Assembly: GCA_021234155.1 (NCBI GenBank) | Contig: JAJEKV010000017.1 | Coordinates: 2,154,820-2,218,819 of the forward strand | Direction: 5' to 3' | Length of the DNA: 64,000 nucleotides | Source: Isoetes taiwanensis | Lineage: Eukaryota; Streptophyta; Lycopodiopsida; Isoetales; Isoetaceae | Shown here: one piece after another, positions 56,881-64,000 of the stretch | Layout of the letters: the number at the start of each line of letters is the position of its first letter | How positions within the stretch are numbered: position 1 is the stretch's first letter | Program-made: the position numbers and the translations under genes | The notes under the pieces: model-generated | Databases searched by the model: none | The model's input: only the letters and a program-made list of their open reading frames with translations | What the model was told of the DNA's origin: nothing

Positions 56881-59310
56881 TTTCCCTTGCTATTTTTGGT
56901 CTTTAATTCCTGCGGGTATATACTGTAGTAGACCTCTCCTATGTTCTCTTGTCTTATGGCAGGTTTAGCTTTTACTGTAACTTGTCAATTGAGTCATGTT
57001 CACAATTGTGGCTGGTATATCTCCATCGAACTGAGTTCTAGACATGTCTAATATCTGATTTTCATCCGTCCTTATGCCTATATTACCTGGTTTCTTTCCT
57101 TTGTTCTTGTTTCCTACCAGACATAAGTACCTTTGTGGGCTGAAAGCATCTGCACCAGCATTTGGTCCACCTCCAGTATTTTCTATGCTCGTGATTTCTT
57201 TCTCCGATATTTCTATTGTGGACAGTAAACCTTGATCTATAGACCAGTGCCATAAAGGTCTGTGTGGCCTTTGTTGCTGTCACTATCCATGCTGAAATGT
57301 TCCTGTAAGCTGTTTATTTTTCAATGTTGTTTATCCACCTTGCCTTTGCTGATGTTGTTCAAAGTTCTGCCCTTCTTTGCAGCTAGTAAAAGGCTTGTTC
57401 AGAGTTGTTTTCTCTTTGCATGTATATTTTTCCCTTTTTCCTTGTATAAGTGTTTTACTTGCATTTTCTGCTTTTTTGCTTTTTATATTTTCTGTATGTT
57501 ATCCATCCGTACTAACTTTGCTGATTTTCCTTGTTTGAAATTCTGCCTTTCTTTGCATCTTGTTGCCAGGTTAGGTTTTCGTGTGCCTCTTTAATGTTTG
57601 TTTAAGTCCCATTTTGCTGTACTACAGAGCTTTTGTTGACTTCCTCCCCTGCGCTTTGTTTAACTTGTGCATTTGATCTCTTACTTTTTCCTTTTCAACA
57701 TGTATGCTTGTTGTGTATTCCATTTGCTGATGTAGCTGACCGCTACTGGTAAGTGTTTCTCCATTTTAGTTCTTTTCTTTTTCATGGCTTTGCTGCTCTG
57801 CTTTGAGACAGTCTGGCTTCTTTGTTGTATGCCCAGTCTTTGTCTTTGTAGTGTCTAAAATGCTTCTTTATTGCCACTTCGTTATCATTAGCAGCTACCT
57901 TGTGCATACACACAAGACTGCTATGTATAAATACAAGCAGTAAGGAATTTCATTTCTACCCTAGTGAATTGAACACTACTTTAAGCTTGCTAGTAGAGAT
58001 ATTCTAAGAGATTTATTCTGAAAAAGTATGATGTTATCATTCTTAAAGTTTCATGCTTTGATCTGTATTTTAGCTTTGACATGGATAACAACTGGGTGGT
58101 GGCTATGACACCTGCAGTTCCCAGGTCTAGTTACTATTATTATACTAACTTAAGCTCCCCGGATGGTCTGCGGTACCACGCCTCTACCCTTGAGCAAAAA
58201 TGTAGATACATGCATTGGAAATTAAGGATGTGGTGAGATCCTTCTTGTAATGTATATAAACTTATTGAATTATACCATGCTGCCAACATATAGTGACTTT
58301 GGACTGGATGAAACTACACAACATGTAATGTTAGGATATTTTATGATTCCAAATGCTATTTTATGATTCCAGGTGATGTATTTGTTCCGTGATCAGGATA
58401 TGAATTTAAGTGGCTCTTTCCACGGGGGTTTTTTCATCCCAGTGGTAGAGATACATTGTACAGGGTTTCTGTGGTTTTGTTTTGTGTTTGGAAACTTTCC
58501 GCTATATTGTAAAACCGTCTCATAGGCCAGTTGGTCTCCGTGGACGTTAAAATATACTTCCTTCCTTCCTTCCTTTCTCAAACTCTAGGTTGTCCAGTCG
58601 TTACAGACAAAAATAACGATTCGGACCGATTCTGCTTCACAAACACTCATTGGGAGTTTCTGTGCAGTCCAACTATTGTTTAAATTGGTATACCCTGTGT
58701 AATCCGTTTACTGCACACTAGAATCTGTGACAATCTGATGCCAGGTTTTACGCCCTTCTTTGCTTGTAGCTCCCAGAAATTCGTACCGGTGAATCATGCT
58801 TCAACTTCGAGCTTCAAAATGGACCAAAAACAATTCAAATCATGCCTTAGATGAATCAAAAGAGTTTACATAGAAATTGCCATGTTTTGGGTTCAGGATC
58901 AATTCCACTTTTTGCCAAATGGATTTAGTTTTGCTTCGTAGTCAGGCAAATCATCCCATGTGTGGCCCTACTGTGTGGAAAATCCAGATTTGCGCTGAGT
59001 TTGCATCTATCCTATAAGTTCTTCGAAATTGAATTTGCACAGAGCTGACCCCAAGCTCTGTTACACCAACTCGAATAACTTGGTCGTTAAATTTTTACGG
59101 GAATAGATGACATTTTCGGAGGGTACTTCCCTAACTACAAAAAGAGCAATGGAAAACCCCCTAAGGGCTGTTAGAGGCAAAATGTCTGTCAGGGGGAGAG
59201 TAAAAAATTTGTCTCTCCCCCTATCTCTCGTCATCTTCCATCTCTCATGATCTCTTGTCATGCATGTAGCCAACCCCTCTCTCTCTCCCTCCCTCCCTCC
59301 CTCCCTCCCT
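56881..59310. other. Non-coding upstream part of block B
   Basis: Counterpart of 34684-37115, including the 10-bp hairpin (59191-59222) and the (CCCT)n run at about 59276-59312. No gene recognised. Confidence 0.5.
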
Positions 59311-61143
59311 CCTGAGTGGCAGGTTAATAGGGTGATTCCAATTCACAAAGTAGGTGACAAAAGCGACCCCAATAATTACAGAATGATTATGGTGAGTAAT
59401 TTATTTGCGAAACTCTACGCTTCTATCATAGAGTCCAAGATCAGTGGGTGGACTGAAAAGCACAATGTCAGAGCCAAAGGCCAAGCAGGTTTCAAACCTC
59501 GGAGATCTACCATAGACCATTTAGTCACATTCCGGGCCATGATAGACTCTGTAAAAGGGAAAAGAAAACCGCTCTTTGCTACTTTTGTAGACTGCACCAA
59601 GGCATTTGACATTTGCAGTGGGAGCAACTTGTGGGATCTCTTGGAAAGGATAAAGGTGCCAACAGAACACAGAGATGCAGCGAAGATGTTGTATGAGAAG
59701 GTATGGGTGCAACTTTCCTTTCCTTTTCTTAGTGAATGTAAGGACAAGGTTGATAGTAATATTGGAGTCAAGCATGGGTGTCCGCTGTCCCCGACTTTGT
59801 TTGGGATATTCATAGATGAGCTGGAAAAGTGGGTGACAGATTCAGGCGGGGGAGGGGCACTCCACTAGCAGGTTATGTTATTCTTCTTTTGTTCTACGCT
59901 GATGACATTGTTATGATAGCGAGGAGCAAGGAAGAGATGCAGAAACATCTTGATACCCTGGCTGCTTTTTGTGATGCCAAGGGTTTGCGTGTAAACCTTA
60001 GCAAAACCAATGTGGTGATTTTTGGTACAAATCTGGACAAGAACTATGAGTTTTACTATAAAGATAATCAGGTAGTGATCTCGCCATCCTATAAGTATTT
60101 GGGGCTGATTGTGGACAAGCACTTTAGATGGAACCAAACCGTGGAACAAAGAGTAAACGGCGGACTCAAAGCCTTTTTTGCAATGCAGAGAAAATGCGTA
60201 AAGGCAAACATTTGGAAATTTAGTCTAAAAACGATGCTCTTCAAAACACTAGTGCAGGCCGTGGCCCTATACAGGTGCGAAGTCTGGGGGTCTGGACTGC
60301 CTCTTGATCAGTGGCAAAAACTGGAAAAAGTACAGAAGAAATTTCTTCGTGAAGAGCTAGGTGTGAAGGTGCAAACTCCATATGAGATAATGTTGGCCGA
60401 ATGTGGATTGCTCCCTCTGGAGTGTGAGGCCCTATGTCAATTCCTCACATACCTATGCAAACTAGGTAACCGGGAGGAAAATAGCTTCCCTCGTTTAGCC
60501 CTCAAGGAAACTTTTGAGAAAGGTTGGTATGCGGATGGGGTGACGTGGCTAAAGAAATGGGGGATTGACATTGCAAACTTGGGCAGTAATAAGGAACGGA
60601 TAAGAGATTGGATAGAGGAAACTGTACTAAATAGAGTATGGCACAACCGGGCACAAAGATGGTACATTACAGAGAGCTCATGAACCCCCTATTGCGCGAG
60701 ATGAGCTACTTAAATGAGAACTTATCCATAAAAAAGAGGCATGCTATCTGCAGAATGAGAATGAGCGCACACCATCTCGAGGTAGAGGTTGGAAGATGGT
60801 ATGCAGTTGCCCGCGAGCATAGAGTATGCCGGGTGTGTGGCTCGACCGAGGTTGAGGACGAAGAACATGTGATCCTGAGATGTCCGGCATATCAAGCCTA
60901 CGAGACAGGTTTGGTATTGATGTTCCCAATCTCCTCCTATTTTTTGATATACCGGCAACTAGAATGGCTAGCTTCTTGCTAGATGTACTACAAATGAGAG
61001 AATCACTTCTAAAAATAAATAAAGATATCATTGGAGAGGAAGAGGAAAGAGAGCTCGATGACGAGTCACTCGATGCCGAGTCACTCGATGCCGAGTGCTT
61101 GTCACATGAAGTTGTTTTTGACTATGAAACTGTACTCTCTTAA
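59311..61143 (+). pseudogene. LINE reverse transcriptase, 5'-truncated (copy B)
   Basis: Same element as 37116-38934 and better preserved. Reading is open from the (CCCT)n border through EWQVNRVIPIHK, AGFKPRRSTIDH, the DCTKAFD box and GVKHGCPLSPTLFG to a stop at 59868, which results from the same one-base shift in the G-rich run as in copy A. From 59829 it is open again through FYADDIVMIA to 60683, and after another shift through the CCHC-like knuckle to about 60900 and the stop at 61141-61143. The N-terminal RT part and the endonuclease are absent. The tail is a hairpin plus microsatellite. Confidence 0.85.
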
Positions 61144-61175
61144 CGTCTAATAGACCTGGTGGTCTCAAAAGACGT
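61143..61175 (+). repeat. LINE 3'-terminal stem-loop (copy B)
   Basis: Outer stem ACGTCT/AGACGT and inner stem AGACC-TGGT-GGTCT, directly after the stop codon and just before the (ACTTC)n tail. Confidence 0.85.
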
Positions 61176-61182
61176 AATAATA

Positions 61183-61452
<270 letters not shown>

Positions 61453-61468
61453 AACTAACGGGCCAAAT

Positions 61469-62265
61469 CTAATGTAAGGTGGTTGGGGGGGGGGCCCAAC
61501 CAAGCAATGTAGTGTGGTGTGTGGTCACATGTCGGGTTGGATGTTGCCTAGTGGCGTGGCGTTAAAACTCCCTCCCTCCCTCCCTCCCTCCCTCCCTCCC
61601 TCCCTCTCTCTCACACTCCTGACCATGAAAGAAAGTGAGAGCAAGAGATGGTATGCGATGCAGAGAAATGGGTGGAAACCAATATGGAGTACCGCATGTA
61701 GCAAAAGGCAAGTACAAAGATGCTAGATTATAAGAACGTTATGAATCCAAGACTAACACCAATGCCATATCACATTTGGAGAAAATATCAACGGTCAAGA
61801 GGCACAATATTTGCGAGGATCGAGACTAAGCTCACATCATTTAGGAGTCACGGTTGGCGGATGGAGGAATATTCCACGAGAAAACCGAACCACGCAAGAT
61901 ATAGAAGATGAGACACATTTCATACTTTGTTGTTCGGCTTTCCGTGAGGCTAAGGGATAAATTGTGCATAAGGGCGACCTCATTAATAGATTTTTTTTAC
62001 GCCAAAGTGAAACAAGTAGGTCAATACATAATGAGAATCTTTGGAGATTCGAGATTTCGATAAAAAAGTTACAAACACCTATTTGAAGAATTCGACAAAG
62101 ACACACCAGAGGAGAACTATTGTTGCTCCATTCAGGGAGGACACTATATCGACATTTTCAATACGCATTTCATTTCTTATGCAATATCTATTAGACCTGA
62201 TGGTCTTATAGATGGAAAAGTAAAAGTTTCTTCTCTCTCTCTCTCCCTCCCTCCCTCCCTCCCTC
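61469..62265 (+). mobile_element. Internally deleted LINE (copy B)
   Basis: Counterpart of 39127-39905. It has the 5' module (61469-61569), (CCCT)n, a C-terminal LINE fragment beginning at MKESESKRWYA, the hairpin AGACCTGATGGTCT (62193-62206) and a CT/CCCT tail. No endonuclease or RT core. Frames are broken. Confidence 0.65.
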
Positions 62266-62410
62266 CAACCGAGCAATGTGGTGTGGTGTGGTCACATATC
62301 CAGTTGGATGCTGCCTAGTGGTGTGACATTAAAATACCCTCCCCTCCCTCTCCCTCTCCCTCTCCCTCTCCCTCTCCCTCTCCCTCTCCTCTCTCTCTCT
62401 CTCTCTCTCC
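62266..62410 (+). repeat. 5' module and CCCTCT/CT microsatellite (copy B)
   Basis: The module (CCGAGCAATGTGGTGTGGTG ... GTGTGACATTAAAATA) to about 62336, then (CCCTCT)n and (CT)n to about 62410, as at 39912-40071. Confidence 0.85.
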
Positions 62411-62479
62411 AAAGGAAAGCGGGGATAACAAAAACAGTAATAACAAAACAGGTGAAATGGGCTTAAAGGTAAGGCTGTT

Positions 62480-64000
62480 GTATCAGATTAGGAAAGCGGG
62501 AGGTCTGAAAATTGTCATCCGGAACATCAACGGACCGACAATTGATAAGACTTTCAAGATTCGGGGCTTCTTACCGATATAGATATGATATGTTTTGTAG
62601 AATCCAAAGAGCATGACCTGTATGAGCTTCCAGAAATTGAAGGATTTGAATTAATATATTCTGTTAAAAACATGAAATTCAGAGATGGAAATAATGGGAA
62701 TGGAGGCGTGGCATGCTATGTGAGGCATGCTTGGGCTGATCTTATACATGGTGTCAAGAAAGACAGAAACAACCAGTATATTTGGATAGAAATTACAGGT
62801 TTAGAGAGGCTATATTACATGGCAATATGTTATTTCGCACCCCGGCATAAGCAAACATACTCAGTTACCGAGGCTTCTTGTGATGATCTTTTCTTTGATC
62901 TGGAGCAGGACATAATGAAATACCAAAGCAAAGGGATTGTAATTCTATCAGGAGACTTTAATGGACGTACAAGCACATGGCAAGCGCCAATTTTGTCAGA
63001 GGATAATGATCCGAGATGGCTGGAAATGATGAATGAAGAAGAACTCCGCCTTAATGGGTGGAACAGGAATTCAACAGACAAAATAGTCACCAAATCTGGT
63101 AGACAACTGCTCCGTCTTTGTGGCAGCGCTAACTTATTGATATGTAATGGATTGAGCAGATTTCCAGACTCCTTTAAAACCACATGTAGAGCCCGTAGCA
63201 CAATTGACTATGTAATGATTTCTGCTGATGTATTGGACCAGATCGTCTCCTTTGCAATAGGAGAAGAGCAAGTTGAATCAGATCATGATCCGTTGCTGCT
63301 AACTTTACCTGTAACAAGATCATGTACTGAGATTATACCGGTAATAAAGAAAGGATTACATATGAGGTATGGGCTGAAAGATACATATAAATCATGTGTT
63401 GAAGACAAACTTCAACGATATCAGGTGGATAGAGATGTTGCCAAAGCAAGTAAACAAATCACTGAAATTCTATTGGCCTCTGCAAATGAGATCTTTAGAG
63501 TCAGCCGGGCAGCTAAGGGTTTACCATGTAAATCATGGTTTGACAAAGAATGTAGAGATGCAAAATTTCAATGGAGGAAAGCAGACACAGAGCATAAAGA
63601 TCATTTTAAGAAACAATATAAGAGAATAGTCAGGGACAAGAAGAGGAGATTTATCCGAAAACGTCAAGAGGATCTATGTTTTAAATTTCTTGCTGAACCC
63701 AAATCATTTTGGACAGCCCTAAAACAAACTCGGAGGAAAGATCTACCTATTTCAGCCACCGCAATGTGGGATCATGTAGATAGTTTGTATAATTGTGAAC
63801 ATGCAACAGGCCCACAGGCCAGGTCGGATCTCATAATTTCAGTTGACGATGTAGCGGAAGGCATAAAACATTTGGCAAATGGTAAGGCAAAGGATGTAGC
63901 AGGGCTGTGCGCAGAGCATTTAAAATGGGCAGGCAAAGAAATTCATCTACACATTGCGGAACTGTTTACAGCAGCTATGTCTCAAGGGATTCCAACAGAC
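62480..64000 (+). pseudogene. LINE endonuclease and start of RT (copy B, cut by window end)
   Basis: Counterpart of 40155-41660. The endonuclease motifs (FVESKEHD, NGGVACYVRH, SGDFNGRTS, STIDYVMIS, SDHDPL) are present, and some positions damaged in copy A are intact here (for example around 63100-63130). At least one frame change near 62570 separates the first motif from the rest. RT-domain sequence begins after about 63360 and is cut off before the catalytic YADD. Whether the gypsy fusion of copy A is also present cannot be seen. Confidence 0.8.

Overview
This window looks like nuclear DNA of a land plant with a large, repeat-rich genome. The evidence is intron-containing plant-type genes, a FAR1/MuDR-like element with a Ulp1-type protease gene, an hAT relic, Harbinger-like remnants, plant L1-type LINEs with a zf-RVT domain, other LINEs with an APE endonuclease, and a Ty3/gypsy element with a chromodomain-like tail. 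The mix fits a seed-free plant such as a fern, but I cannot name a species from sequence alone. No organellar, bacterial, CRISPR, rRNA or tRNA features were seen.

Host genes are few. An exostosin-family glycosyltransferase gene (minus strand, 2846-4221) carries one frameshift. It is head-to-head with a small four-exon gene (4903-6351) for a 71-residue prefoldin-like protein resembling ASDURF. A seven-exon gene (complement 26362-29044) encodes an intact 186-residue conserved plant protein of unknown function. An AWPM-19-like membrane-protein gene (minus strand, 5' part at 21924-22322) appears to have been split by a transposon. Weaker candidate exons lie at 8696-8941, 11680-12308 and 56294-56847.

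The most striking unit is a MULE DNA transposon of about 8.4 kb at 13552-21913. It has inverted terminal repeats, an imperfect 9-bp target duplication, a plus-strand MULE/SWIM transposase gene and a convergent minus-strand Ulp1-like (C48) protease gene. Both genes carry frameshifts. It also holds arrays of a 26-bp minisatellite whose core matches a motif inside its own terminal repeats, which suggests amplified transposase-binding sites.

From about 34.7 kb the window is dominated by retroelements. A block of at least 7 kb (34684-41657) is repeated in direct orientation at 56881-64000. Each copy holds three related LINE segments in head-to-tail order, separated by CT-type microsatellites: a 5'-truncated RT region, an internally deleted element, and an endonuclease-RT element. 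In the first copy the last LINE is fused at about 42812 to a 5'-truncated Ty3/gypsy polyprotein, followed by LTR-like sequence and a 30-A tract. Between the copies lie unassigned DNA with local tandem duplications and a minus-strand L1 relic (50151-52390).

Several coding regions are conserved in protein sequence but broken by single-base shifts. Old transposon decay explains most of them, but residual indel errors in the assembly cannot be excluded.
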